A stretch of DNA of 56,558 nucleotides. Origin: Falsiroseomonas selenitidurans. GTDB lineage: Bacteria; Pseudomonadota; Alphaproteobacteria; Acetobacterales; Acetobacteraceae. The notes beneath the pieces are model-generated. The model ran no database searches and was not told the origin of the DNA. It saw nothing but the letters and a program-made list of their open reading frames with translations. The translations under genes and the position numbers were made by a program. The DNA lies in contig NZ_JAAVNE010000034.1 in the NCBI RefSeq assembly GCF_012103215.1, positions 1-56,558 on the forward strand. Direction: 5' to 3'. Below are positions 8,238 to 17,491 of the stretch, piece by piece; position 1 is the stretch's first letter; each line of letters opens with the position of its first letter.

Positions 8238-10970
8238 ATGACTGCTGATCGGGCTCAGGGCCCGGCCCTGCCCGCCGACACGGCGCCGCCCCCGATCACG
8301 CCCTCGATGCCGCCTGCCGGGCTGCGCCACTACCTGTTCGCCCTGGTCCTGGCGGTGCTGCTGCCAGCGGTGGCCTTCGGCGCCGTCGCCTCCTGGGAGG
8401 CGCTGCGCAGCCGCGACCGGGCGCTGGAGGGCCGGCTGGTGGACACGGCGCAGGCGCTGCGTTCCGCCATGGACAGCCGGATCGACGGCCAGCTCTCGGC
8501 GCTGGAGGTGCTGGGCGCGGCCGACAGCCTGCAGGACCCTGTGGACCTGCCGGGCTTCCGCCGGCTGTCCGCCCGCACCGCCGCAGCCTTCGGCGGCTGG
8601 GTGACGCTGATGGACACGGAGGGCCGCGTGCTGATGCACACCGGCCTGCCGGAAGGCGACAGCCTGCCCGGCCCGGGCGGCGCAACCGGCCAGGGCGGTG
8701 GCGGGCGGTGGGTGCGGCAGGTGGTGGAACAGCGCCGCCCGCTGGTCACCGATGCCGCGACCGGCCGCGTCTCCGGCCGCTTCGTCCCGGTGGTGCTGGC
8801 GCCCGTGCTGCGTGACGGCGTGGTCTGGCGCATCATCGGCATGCCGCTCGAGCCACAGCGCCTGTCGACGCTTCTGGCTGGCCAGGCGACCACCGGCGCC
8901 GGCGCCGCGGCGCTGACCGATGGGCAGGGCCTGATCGTCGCGCACTCCCGCAACCCGGCGCTGATCGGCCAGCAGCGGCCGCCGCGCAGCGATGCCGGCC
9001 CCTCCGGCCAGGCCGGCGTGCTGCGTGGCCGCAGCCTGGCGGATGGCCAGGCGATCCGGACCGCCTATGTCAGGCTGACGCGGGCTCCCGCCTGGATGGT
9101 CTGGGTGAACGAGCCGGAATCCACCTTCGCCGCGGCGCGCCGCGACATCCTGCTGGCGCTGGCCGGGGGCGCGCTGCTGGCGCTGGCCTTCGGGCTCGGC
9201 CTGGCCGGCGGCCTTGCGCGGCGCATCCTGCGCCCGGTGCAGGCGCTGGTGGACCACGCGGAAACCGTGGCCGTCATGGCCACCGGGCCCTTTCCCGCCG
9301 ACGGTCCGGCGCCAGCCGCCACCAGCCTGCCGCCCGCCGAGCTGCGGGAATTCGAGCGGCTGCGCCGCGCCGTGGCGGCGGCCGAGGCGGCGCTGCGCCA
9401 AAGCCGCGACCAGTTCCGCCGGGTGCAGGAGATCGGCCGCGTCGGTGGCTTCCTGGTGGACCTGCGCAGCGGCGCCAACCAGCGCGCGCTCGACTACGTG
9501 GATCTCTACGGCGCCACCCCCGCGGCCGAGGAAGCGACGCACGAGGCCTGGCTGCAACGCCTGCACCCCGCGGACCGGGACCGCGCCGAACGCTATTTCC
9601 GCGCCGTGGTCGCCGATGGCCGGCCGGAGACGCATTACGGCCAGGAATACCGCATCCGCGATCCGGATGGCGCGATCCGCTGGATCGCCGCCCGCGCCGA
9701 GATCGAACGCGACAGTGCCGGCCGCGCCCTGCGCATGATCGGCGCCCATGTCGACATCACCGCCCTGAAGACCGCCGAGGCGGCGCTGCGCGACAGCGAG
9801 GAGATGCTGCGCCTGGCGCTGGAGGCGGCGGATCTCGGCGCCTGGGAGATCGACCTGCGGCATGGCCGCGCCCGGCGCACGGGGCGGACCTTGGAGATCT
9901 TCGGCGTCGGCAGCGAGGCGGAACTGGGCCGCTTCCCCGCCTGGCGCGACCGGGTGCACCCGGAGGATCTGGCGCGGCTGAACGCGGCGGTGGAGGAGGT
10001 GCGCTGCGGCCGTGCGGAACGCTACCAGGTCAGCTACCGCTTCCGCCGGCCGGATGGCCAGTTGCGCTGGGTGGAGAGCCATGGCCGCGCGGCGGAGCGC
10101 GACGCGGAAGGCCAGGCGGTGCGGCTGATCGGCACCACCCAGGACGTGACGGCGCGGCGCGAGGCGCAGGATCGCCAGGCGCTGCTGGCGCGGGAGGTGG
10201 ACCACCGCGCCAAGAACGCGCTGGCCGTGGTGCAGGCGGCGCTGCGCCTGACGCCGCGCGCCGACCCCGCCGCTTTCGCCGCGACCATCGAGGGCCGCGT
10301 CACCGCGCTGGCCCGCGCCCATTCGCTGCTGGCGGAAGGCCGCTGGAGCGGGGCGGAGTTGCGGGCGGTGCTGGCCGGGGAACTGGCCACCTTCCTCGCC
10401 GCCCCGGGGCAGGGCGGCGCGCGCGCCACGCTGCAGGGCCCGGCGGTCGCGCTCTCCCCCGCCGCGGTGCAGGCGCTGTCCCTCGCCTTCCACGAGATGG
10501 CGACTAACGCCGCCAAATACGGCGCGCTGGCCCTGCCGGACGGCCATCTTGAGATCGCCTGGACGCTGGATGAGGCCGAGCGGCTGCTGCACATCGCCTG
10601 GACCGAGACCGGCCGCGTCGGGCAGGGCGGCGCGCCGCCGGCCACGGACGCCAGCGCGCCTCCGGCCACGGACGCCAGCGCGCCTCCGGCCACGGACGCC
10701 AGCGCGCCTCCGGCCACGGACGCCAGCGCGCCTCCGGCCACGGACCCCAGCGCGCCGCCGGCCACGGACGCCAGCGCGCCTCCGGCCATGCACGCCAGCG
10801 CGCCTCCGGCGCGACGCGGCTTCGGCTCCCAGCTCATCGAAGCAACCATCCTGCGCCAGCTCGGCGGGCGGCTGGAGCAGGGTTGGACGGCGGAGGGGCT
10901 GCGCTGGCAGGCCTGGCTGCCGCTGGCGCGCATCCTGCCGGAAGGCTTCGGCGACGACACGCCCGACTGA
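8238..10970 (+). CDS. membrane-bound HWE-family sensor histidine kinase with repeat insertion
   Basis: 910 aa. Membrane segment at about 33-58 (LFALVLAVLLPAVAFGAV), periplasmic sensor region to about 300, second membrane segment about 301-325, then two PAS_3-type domains (around 390-510 and 515-640, with VEDLA-like RVHPEDLARL and WVESHGRA). The HWE kinase domain begins near 650 with REVDHRAKNALAVV; the phospho-accepting His is about residue 656. The N-box is FHEMATNAAKYGAL. Between the ATP-lid start (IAWTETG) and the G-box GFGSQLIEATI there is a 60-residue insertion made of octapeptide repeats of the form APPATDAS. No response regulator is adjacent, so the phosphorelay partner is unknown. Confidence 0.92.
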   Translation: MTADRAQGPALPADTAPPPITPSMPPAGLRHYLFALVLAVLLPAVAFGAVASWEALRSRDRALEGRLVDTAQALRSAMDSRIDGQLSALEVLGAADSLQDPVDLPGFRRLSARTAAAFGGWVTLMDTEGRVLMHTGLPEGDSLPGPGGATGQGGGGRWVRQVVEQRRPLVTDAATGRVSGRFVPVVLAPVLRDGVVWRIIGMPLEPQRLSTLLAGQATTGAGAAALTDGQGLIVAHSRNPALIGQQRPPRSDAGPSGQAGVLRGRSLADGQAIRTAYVRLTRAPAWMVWVNEPESTFAAARRDILLALAGGALLALAFGLGLAGGLARRILRPVQALVDHAETVAVMATGPFPADGPAPAATSLPPAELREFERLRRAVAAAEAALRQSRDQFRRVQEIGRVGGFLVDLRSGANQRALDYVDLYGATPAAEEATHEAWLQRLHPADRDRAERYFRAVVADGRPETHYGQEYRIRDPDGAIRWIAARAEIERDSAGRALRMIGAHVDITALKTAEAALRDSEEMLRLALEAADLGAWEIDLRHGRARRTGRTLEIFGVGSEAELGRFPAWRDRVHPEDLARLNAAVEEVRCGRAERYQVSYRFRRPDGQLRWVESHGRAAERDAEGQAVRLIGTTQDVTARREAQDRQALLAREVDHRAKNALAVVQAALRLTPRADPAAFAATIEGRVTALARAHSLLAEGRWSGAELRAVLAGELATFLAAPGQGGARATLQGPAVALSPAAVQALSLAFHEMATNAAKYGALALPDGHLEIAWTLDEAERLLHIAWTETGRVGQGGAPPATDASAPPATDASAPPATDASAPPATDASAPPATDPSAPPATDASAPPAMHASAPPARRGFGSQLIEATILRQLGGRLEQGWTAEGLRWQAWLPLARILPEGFGDDTPD
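10632..10811 (+). repeat. 24-bp in-frame tandem repeat (7.5 copies) within the kinase gene
   Basis: Seven full 24-bp units plus 12 bp, each encoding APPATDAS or a one- to two-residue variant (TDPS in unit 5, MHAS in unit 7). Most units are identical at the DNA level, with a CCG/CCT choice in the second codon. Because the period is a multiple of 3, copy-number change keeps the frame. Confidence 0.97.
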
Positions 10971-10999
10971 GGCGGCCGGGCGGTCTTGTCAGGGCGGCG

Positions 11000-11033
11000 C
11001 GGCTGACCCGCGCGGCGCCGGTCCGGTCAGCCG
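11000..11033. terminator. hairpin between convergent kinase gene and minE
   Basis: CGGCTGACC pairs with GGTCAGCCG (9 bp) over a 16-nt GC-rich loop. It covers the last codons of minE and lies 29 bp after the kinase stop, fitting a shared terminator; no T-tract. Confidence 0.4.
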
Positions 11034-11316
11034 GCGGCGGCCCGCCGGCTTGGCATGGCCTGCGGGCCGGGCAGGTCGATCTCGATCGCCAGCGTCGACA
11101 TGTCGCCGCCACGGTCGAGCGAGACATTCACCTTGCCCGGGTCGATGGCGACATATTTCGCCACCACGGCGACGATTTCCATCTGCAGCTTGGGCAGGAA
11201 ATCCTCCCGCGTCCGGCCGATGCGCTCATGCGCAAGGACGATCTGCAGCCGTTCCTTGGCATTGGCGGCCGTCGGCGGCTCCGGCTTGCGGGCCTTGAAA
11301 AGATCGGCGAGCCAGC

Positions 11317-11320
<4 letters not shown>
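11027..11320 (-). CDS. minE: cell division topological specificity factor MinE
   Basis: 97 aa, normal MinE length. The N-terminal membrane and MinD-binding part (WLADLFKARK, then NAKERLQIVLAHER) is followed by the dimerising beta-rich half (LQMEIVAVVAKYVAID, VNVSLDRGGDMSTLAIEIDL). MinE stimulates MinD ATPase and drives the pole-to-pole oscillation that restricts MinC to the cell ends. The ATG overlaps the minD stop by 4 bp. It is the last gene of minCDE. Confidence 0.97.
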
Positions 11321-12135
<815 letters not shown>

Positions 12136-12207
12136 GCTGACCCCCTGAAACCGGCGCCGCCCCGCCAGGCGCGCGCCGTCATCCGTTTTCAAACGACCCG
12201 GATCGGC

Positions 12208-12966
12208 TCAGCCGACGGGGTCGAACCGCATATGCTCGCCGACCAGCCGCGCCTGCACGGTCTTGCCGATCGGTGCCTCCCCCAGCCCTTCCCGCACGGC
12301 GTAATAGCCGGCGATGGAAACCAGCTCGGGGTCGAAATGCAGCGCGAAGACGCGCGCCGCGGCATTGTCCTGGCCGCCGGCGATCGCCCGGCCCAGCAGC
12401 CTGCCATAGACATGGATGTTGCCGTCCGCGATCACCTCCGCGCCACGGTTCACCGTGCCGACGATGATCAGGTCGGTGCCCTGCGCCCAGATGCGCTGGC
12501 CGGCGCGCACCGGCTGGTCCACCACCATCGCCGCCGGCATCGCGGCAACCGGGGCGGCCGGGGGGGGCGGCGCGGGCTGCGGCGGCGAGGGTTGCGCCGC
12601 CAGCGCCACATCCTCCTCCCGCCCGCCACCGGCCAGGCGCAGCGGCGGCAGGCCGGCGCCGACCGCGGCGTTGCGCATTTCCGGCGTGCCGCCGGTGGTG
12701 CCGATCGGCACGATCTCGATCGCGCGCAGGCCCTGTACCAGCCCGGCGAAGTCCACATCCTCCGGCCGCGCCGGGATGTCGTCCAGGCCGATCACCACCG
12801 GGGCGAAGCGCAGGAAGCCGGGGGCGCGGCGGAACTGGTCGCCAAGCGCCGGCACCAGCGCCTCCACCCGATGGTCGAGCAGCCGCATCACCAGCAGGTT
12901 GAAATTCGCCCCCCGCAGGCGGAAGGGCTCAAGGCGCGGGGCGGGGTGGCTGGACGCGGCGGACAT
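12208..12966 (-). CDS. minC: septum site-determining protein MinC
   Basis: 252 aa. The N-terminal FtsZ-inhibiting domain (residues 1 to about 105, FRLRGANFNLLVMRLLD) is joined by a Pro/Ala linker (about 125-150) to the C-terminal beta-helical dimerisation and MinD-binding domain, with VRAGQRIWAQGTDLIIVG, GAEVIADGNIHVYGRLLGRA and AGGQDNAAARVFALHFDPEL. First gene of the operon, 72 bp before minD. Confidence 0.96.
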   Translation of the reverse strand: MSAASSHPAPRLEPFRLRGANFNLLVMRLLDHRVEALVPALGDQFRRAPGFLRFAPVVIGLDDIPARPEDVDFAGLVQGLRAIEIVPIGTTGGTPEMRNAAVGAGLPPLRLAGGGREEDVALAAQPSPPQPAPPPPAAPVAAMPAAMVVDQPVRAGQRIWAQGTDLIIVGTVNRGAEVIADGNIHVYGRLLGRAIAGGQDNAAARVFALHFDPELVSIAGYYAVREGLGEAPIGKTVQARLVGEHMRFDPVG

Positions 12967-13010
12967 CGCGATGGGAGTTTTCCCGGGGGCTGGGGGCGGC
13001 GTGATCGTGC

Positions 13011-13039
13011 TCTATACCGGCCGGCCGGCAAGGCGCGAA
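13011..13039 (-). promoter_or_regulatory. probable minC promoter
   Basis: On the minus strand TTCGCG, 17 bp, then TATAGA. The -10 is strong and one of the few AT-rich hexamers in the area; the -35 is weak. Transcription would start about 40 bp before minC. Confidence 0.4.
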
Positions 13040-13142
13040 GCCTTCTCGCGCAGGCATGACGCATTGCAGGCGCTTGCGCGGCGTTCCTGCAATGCGATCT
13101 CAGCAGCGAATCGGGCGCCGCCGCGCGGGTGCGGCTGCGGGG

Positions 13143-14099
13143 CTAGCCGCGCAACCCCAGCTCCCGCACCAGCCCACCCCATTTCGCCACCTCCGACGCC
13201 AGGTGGCGGGCAGCCGCTTCGGGCGAATTGTCGGTGTAGGCGTCGACGCCGGCATCGGCCAGCCGCTTCAGCGTCGCCGGATCCTTCAGCGCCGCGGCGG
13301 CGGCGTCCGAGATGGCACGGATCGGCGCGGCGGGGGTGCCGGCCGGCGCATACATCGCCTGCCAGGCGGCGGCGTCGTAGCCGGGCACCCCGGCCTCCGC
13401 GATGGTGGGCAGCTGCGGCAGCAGGGTGGAGAGTTCGGCGCTGGTCACTGCCAGGCCGCGCACGCGGTTATCCGCCATCAGCGGCGCCAGCAGGGTCTGG
13501 CTGTCGATCATGAAGTCGATCCGCCCCGCGGTCAGGTCCGCCACCGCCGCCGGCGTGCCGCGATAGGGCACCACGGTGAAGCCGGCGCCCGTCGATTTCC
13601 GCAGCAATTCCGCTGCGAGGTGGGAGGAGGCGCCGATGCCGGCGGTGCCGAAATTCGCCTCCCCGTTGCGGGATTTCAGCCAGGCGATGAAGCCCGGCAG
13701 GTCCGTCACCGGGATGGCGGGATGCACCGCGGCGACGAAGGGCTGGCGGGTGCACAGCGCGATCGGCGCGTAGCTCGCCACCGGGTCGAACTGGAAGCTG
13801 GCATACAGCGCCTTCATGGCGGCATGGCCGACACTGCCGACCAGGATGGTGTTGCCGTCCGGCGCGGCGCGGGCCACGGTGGAGGCGCCGATGGTGCTGC
13901 CGGCGCCACCCTGGTTCTCCACCACCATCGGCCGGCCGAGCGTCTGGGACATGGGCTCGGCCAGGATGCGGGTGACGACATCGGTCAGCCCGCCCGCGCC
14001 GAAGGGCACCACCACCCGCAGCGGGCGGGACTGCGCGAAGGCGGTGGCGGACAGCAGCAGCGCCGGGGCGGCGAGAAGGTGGCGGCGCGAGAGGCGCAT
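13143..14099 (-). CDS. Bug/TctC-type tripartite tricarboxylate transporter substrate-binding protein
   Basis: 318 aa periplasmic binding protein. Twin-Arg-like signal (MRLSRRHLLAAPALLLSATAF, cleaved near AFAQ), then PLRVVVPFGAGGLTDVVTRIL, the ENQGGAGSTIGA ligand loop, DGNTILVGSVGHA and the PYRGTPAAVADLTAGRIDFM hinge region. These bind small carboxylates for TctAB permeases or for sensors. No tctAB gene is nearby, so it is an orphan of the type greatly expanded in Roseomonas and Bordetella. Divergent from the next gene. Confidence 0.93.
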   Translation of the reverse strand: MRLSRRHLLAAPALLLSATAFAQSRPLRVVVPFGAGGLTDVVTRILAEPMSQTLGRPMVVENQGGAGSTIGASTVARAAPDGNTILVGSVGHAAMKALYASFQFDPVASYAPIALCTRQPFVAAVHPAIPVTDLPGFIAWLKSRNGEANFGTAGIGASSHLAAELLRKSTGAGFTVVPYRGTPAAVADLTAGRIDFMIDSQTLLAPLMADNRVRGLAVTSAELSTLLPQLPTIAEAGVPGYDAAAWQAMYAPAGTPAAPIRAISDAAAAALKDPATLKRLADAGVDAYTDNSPEAAARHLASEVAKWGGLVRELGLRG

Positions 14100-14159
14100 G
14101 GCGGGTCCCTTTTCCTGGACGTGAGGCTGTTGTCACATGCGCGCCCCAACCCCGGAGAC

Positions 14160-15068
14160 ATGCGCGTGACCCCGCTGACCTTGCAAGAGCCGTTCCGCGC
14201 CGTCTTCTACACCCCCTTCTACGCCGCCCTCGCCCGTGGCGACTTCGCCCGGCAGGGGGTGGAGGTGCGGCTGATCACGGTGGGGGAGCCGGACCGGGCG
14301 GTGGCCAACCTGTTGTCCGGCGCGGCAGATCTGGCCTGGTCGGGCCCGATGCGGGTGATCCGCGACCATGCGGCGGACCCCGCCAGCCCGCTGGTCAGCT
14401 TCGGTGGGGTGGTGATGCGCGACCCCTTCCTGTTGGTGGGGCGTGGGATGCGGCCGGGATTCAAGTTGCCCGATCTGGCGGCACTTCGCCTCGGCGTGGT
14501 CAGCGAGGTGCCGACGCCCTGGTGGTGCCTGCAGCAGGACCTGCTCGGCCTGGGCCTGGACCCGGCACGGCTGGCGGTGCGCGAAGGGGCGACGATGGCG
14601 GCGAACATGGCGGCGATGCTGGCCGGCGAGATCGACGTGGCGCAGTTGTTCGAGCCCTTCGCCAGCCAGGCCGTGGCGGCCGGCGGCGCCATCTGGCACG
14701 CCCAGGCCAGCCGCGGCCCGACTTCCTACACCGCCTTCTACGCCACGCGCGCCCTGCTGGCGGACAAGCGCCCGGCCATGCTCGGCATGGTGCGCGGCCT
14801 GGCCGCCATGCAGGCCTGGCTGCACGCGACGCCGGCGGAAGGCGTGGCCGCGGTGGTGGCCGACCATTTCCCCGACCTCGACCGCGGCGTGCTGGCCACC
14901 GCCATCGGCCGCTATCTGGACCTCGGCATCTGGGCGCGGGACCCGGTGTTTCCGCAGGCGGCCTTCGAGGCGCTGGAAGGCGCCATGGCCGGCGTCGGCG
15001 CCATCCCCCGCCGCCCGGGCTTCGCCGCCTGCGTCGACACCGCGGTGGTCGCGGAGGCGCTGGCATGA
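14160..15068 (+). CDS. NMT1/THI5-like ABC-type substrate-binding protein without signal peptide
   Basis: 302 aa. It resembles SsuA/THI5-type binding proteins: YTPFYAALARGDFARQGVEV, the LLSGAADLAWSGPMRVIRD loop, LGVVSEVPTPWWCLQQDL, and AMLAGEIDVAQLFEPFA. The start is either ATG 14160 or GTG 14166; GGAG at 14154-14157 is better spaced for the GTG. Neither gives a signal peptide, unlike ordinary periplasmic binding proteins. No ABC permease or ATPase is adjacent. Its stop overlaps the thioesterase start by 4 bp, so the pair is probably translated together and may act in one cytoplasmic pathway. Confidence 0.8.
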   Translation: MRVTPLTLQEPFRAVFYTPFYAALARGDFARQGVEVRLITVGEPDRAVANLLSGAADLAWSGPMRVIRDHAADPASPLVSFGGVVMRDPFLLVGRGMRPGFKLPDLAALRLGVVSEVPTPWWCLQQDLLGLGLDPARLAVREGATMAANMAAMLAGEIDVAQLFEPFASQAVAAGGAIWHAQASRGPTSYTAFYATRALLADKRPAMLGMVRGLAAMQAWLHATPAEGVAAVVADHFPDLDRGVLATAIGRYLDLGIWARDPVFPQAAFEALEGAMAGVGAIPRRPGFAACVDTAVVAEALA

Positions 15069-15505
15069 GCAAGACCCTGCCAACCCGCGCCGAGTACCGG
15101 TTCTTCCTGCCCATACCGACCCGCTGGATGGACAACGACATCTACGGGCACATCAACAACGTCACCTACTATTCCTATTTCGACACGGTGGTGGCGCGCT
15201 TCCTGCTGGGTGCGGGCGCGATCAACCTGGTGGACAGCCCGGTGATCGGCGTGGTGGTGGAAACCCTCTGCCGCTTCCATGCCCCCATGGCCTTCCCCGA
15301 CGAGGTGACGGCCGGCCTGCGGGTGGAGCGGCTGGGCAACACCTCCATCCGCTACGGCATCGGCCTGTTCCGCGGCGCGGCGGAGGTGGTGAGCGCGGAG
15401 GGGCATTTCGTGCATGTCTATGTGGACCGCGCGACGCAGCGCCAGCCGACGCCGCTGCCGCCAGCGCTGCGCGAGGCCGCCGCGCGCCTGATCGTGGCGG
15501 CGTAG
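15065..15505 (+). CDS. 4-hydroxybenzoyl-CoA thioesterase-like hotdog protein
   Basis: 146 aa single hotdog domain of the YbgC/4HBT type, which hydrolyses acyl-CoA thioesters in the cytoplasm. The catalytic helix reads RWMDNDIYGHINNVTYYSY with Asp25 and His29 in the family positions. The start ATG overlaps the previous stop (ATGA). The acyl substrate cannot be deduced. Followed by an unrelated promoter and gene. Confidence 0.88.
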   Translation: MSKTLPTRAEYRFFLPIPTRWMDNDIYGHINNVTYYSYFDTVVARFLLGAGAINLVDSPVIGVVVETLCRFHAPMAFPDEVTAGLRVERLGNTSIRYGIGLFRGAAEVVSAEGHFVHVYVDRATQRQPTPLPPALREAAARLIVAA

Positions 15506-15522
15506 GGTTCGACAACCGATAG

Positions 15523-15552
15523 TTGCAGGCCCGCGGTCAACCCTGTTAGCTT
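15523..15552 (+). promoter_or_regulatory. probable promoter of the 15582 gene
   Basis: TTGCAG, 18 bp, then TAGCTT preceded by TG (extended -10). The sequence is AT-rich against its surroundings and is followed by GGAAGGGAGG before the ATG. Confidence 0.4.
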
Positions 15553-15581
15553 TTCCACACGGAAGGGAGGAAGGGCGGCGC

Positions 15582-16433
15582 ATGAGCATCACCAGCCCAC
15601 CGGCTGGGGCCCTGCAGACCGGCTGGCGCCTGGCGTCGCCGGAGGCCGCGCCGGAGCCGATCCTCGGCCTCCGCCTGCTGCGCTACGAGGCGGAAGGCCG
15701 GCCGGGCGCGCTGCCGGCGATCACCGGCCTGCGGTTGCAGGCCGTGGGCGTGCCGGAGGCGACCATGGTCGAGGATCTGCGCGCCGGCCTGACCTGCCTG
15801 GTGGACCTGCCGCCCGGCCCGCGCCGCATCCTGGTGACGGACCCGGCGCGCCGCTTCCTGCCCGCGGCCCTGACCGTGGTGGTGCCGCCGCGCTTCCCGC
15901 CCCGCCCGACGCTGGGCGGCGCGGGGAACACGGCGCCCAGGCCAGCCCCCCCGCCTCGCCTCACCCTGCGCCTCCGCCCCTCCCCCAGCCGCGCCGTCCC
16001 CGCCGGGATGACCGCCGTCATCGGCACGCTGCGCGATGCGGCCGGCCGCACGGTGGCGCTCGGCCGGCTCGATTGCGGCTCCGTGATGGAGGGGCGGCCG
16101 GTGCGCATCGTCACCTGGACCGATGCCGAGGGTCGCTTCGCCCTGCTGCTGCCCGGCGAGGCACCACGCCTGGACCAGCCGCCGCCACCGCCCCGGCCCC
16201 GCCTGCTGGAGGTGGCCCTGCCGGTGCCCGGCCTGGCCGCGGCGCTGGCCGCGGATTTCCTGGCCGCGCTGCCGGACGACCTGGATGGGATGGAGCCGGT
16301 GCGCCAGGAAGGCCTGTTCCACCCGGCCGCGTTCCGCCCTCTGGATGCCGATGGCCAGCCCGCGGAAACGCCCGCCGGCACCCTGCCCATCCGCCCCGGC
16401 CGCACCATCCGCTGGGACCTCCTCGCCGGCTGA
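15582..16433 (+). CDS. uncharacterised protein with carboxypeptidase-regulatory-like beta domain
   Basis: 283 aa, no signal peptide or membrane segment. I do not recognise the full-length family. Residues about 20-115 look like a beta-sandwich (LRLLRYEAEGRPG to RFLPAALTVVVP). A Pro/Arg-rich linker (116-140) leads to a second beta domain with RIVTWTDAEGRFALLLPGE, reminiscent of carboxypeptidase-like regulatory or adaptor domains found in contractile-injection and surface proteins. The ATG has a strong GGAAGGGAGG upstream. Flanking genes give no hint of a secretion system, so any structural role is speculation. Confidence 0.7.
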   Translation: MSITSPPAGALQTGWRLASPEAAPEPILGLRLLRYEAEGRPGALPAITGLRLQAVGVPEATMVEDLRAGLTCLVDLPPGPRRILVTDPARRFLPAALTVVVPPRFPPRPTLGGAGNTAPRPAPPPRLTLRLRPSPSRAVPAGMTAVIGTLRDAAGRTVALGRLDCGSVMEGRPVRIVTWTDAEGRFALLLPGEAPRLDQPPPPPRPRLLEVALPVPGLAAALAADFLAALPDDLDGMEPVRQEGLFHPAAFRPLDADGQPAETPAGTLPIRPGRTIRWDLLAG

Positions 16434-16513
16434 GCCGGCCCGGCGGAAGGGGCATTGACGGAAGGGCAACGCTGCACGCATTCCGGGTTCCAGCTACGCA
16501 AGGGAATCCCGGC

Positions 16514-17491
16514 ATGACCAGGCTGACGCGGCTCGCGATCCTCGACGACTTCCAGGGCGTCGCCCTGCAGATGGGCCCCTGGGACCGGCTGCCGCCGGGC
16601 CTGACGATCGAGGTGTTCCGCGACGCGGTGGCGGACCAGGACGCGCTGGTGGCGCGGCTGCTGCCCTTCGACGCCATCCTCGGCATCCGCGAACGCACCC
16701 CCTTCCCCGCCAGCCTGCTGCAGCGCCTGCCGAACCTGAAGCTGCTGATGACGACTGGCGAGCGCAACCGCGCCTTCGACGTCGCCGCCGCCAATGCCCA
16801 GGGTGTCACCGTCTGCGGCACGCCCTCCGCCGGCGCGCCCACCGTGGACATCACCTGGGGCCTGATCCTCGGCCTGCTGCGCGACCTGCCGGCGCAGATG
16901 GCCAGCCTGCGCGCCGGCACCTGGCAGGCGCATGGCGCGCCGAACAGTGTCGGCACGGCGGCCGAGGGGCTGACGCTTGGCATCCTCGGCCTCGGCAAGC
17001 TCGGCACGCGGGTCGCCAGGGTGGGCCAGGCCTTCGGCATGAAGACCATCGCCTGGAGCCAGAACCTGACCGCCGAGGCCGCCGCCGCCGTCGGCGTGAC
17101 GCGGGTGGAGAAGGCGGCGCTGTTCGCGCAGGCGGATGTGGTGACGCTGCACATGATCCTGTCCGACCGTTCCCGCGGCATCGTCGGCGCGGCGGAACTG
17201 GGCGCCATGAAGCCCAGCGCCTGCATCGTGAATACCAGCCGCGGCCCGCTGATCGACCAGCCGGCACTGATCGCAGCGCTGACCGAAGGGCGCATCGCCG
17301 GCGCCGGCCTCGATGTGTTCGACCGGGAGCCGCTGCCGCTGGACCACCCGCTGATGGCCTGCCCGAACACGCTGCTGACGCCGCATCTGGGCTATGTCTC
17401 CCGCCAGAATTTCTCGGCCTACTTCCATGGCGCGGTGGAGACCATCGAGGCCTATCTCGCGGGCGCGCCGATCCGCCTCCTGACGCCATGA
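16514..17491 (+). CDS. D-2-hydroxyacid dehydrogenase family protein
   Basis: 325 aa NAD(P)-dependent D-isomer-specific dehydrogenase that reduces a 2-keto acid to the D-hydroxy acid or the reverse. The Rossmann motif LGILGLGKLGTRVARVGQ, substrate Arg in NTSRGPLIDQ, Glu in FDREPLPLDH and catalytic His in LTPHLGYVS are all present. The start follows GGAATCCCGGC. Its stop overlaps the next start by 4 bp, so it forms a two-gene unit with the alpha/beta hydrolase, which may supply or remove its substrate. Confidence 0.92.
   Translation: MTRLTRLAILDDFQGVALQMGPWDRLPPGLTIEVFRDAVADQDALVARLLPFDAILGIRERTPFPASLLQRLPNLKLLMTTGERNRAFDVAAANAQGVTVCGTPSAGAPTVDITWGLILGLLRDLPAQMASLRAGTWQAHGAPNSVGTAAEGLTLGILGLGKLGTRVARVGQAFGMKTIAWSQNLTAEAAAAVGVTRVEKAALFAQADVVTLHMILSDRSRGIVGAAELGAMKPSACIVNTSRGPLIDQPALIAALTEGRIAGAGLDVFDREPLPLDHPLMACPNTLLTPHLGYVSRQNFSAYFHGAVETIEAYLAGAPIRLLTP

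Noticed and set aside
7938..10793. 951-aa open frame antisense to the HWE kinase
   Set aside because: Amino-acid composition is Arg/Gly/His shadow; the plus-strand frame has clear kinase motifs. Long antisense frames are expected at this G+C content.
10632..10811. CRISPR-like array
   Set aside because: The 24-bp units are contiguous with no spacers and lie in frame inside a coding gene.
12136..12192. 19-residue N-terminal extension of MinD
   Set aside because: Homologues start at MAEIIVV and the ribosome site AGGGGG lies just before that ATG.
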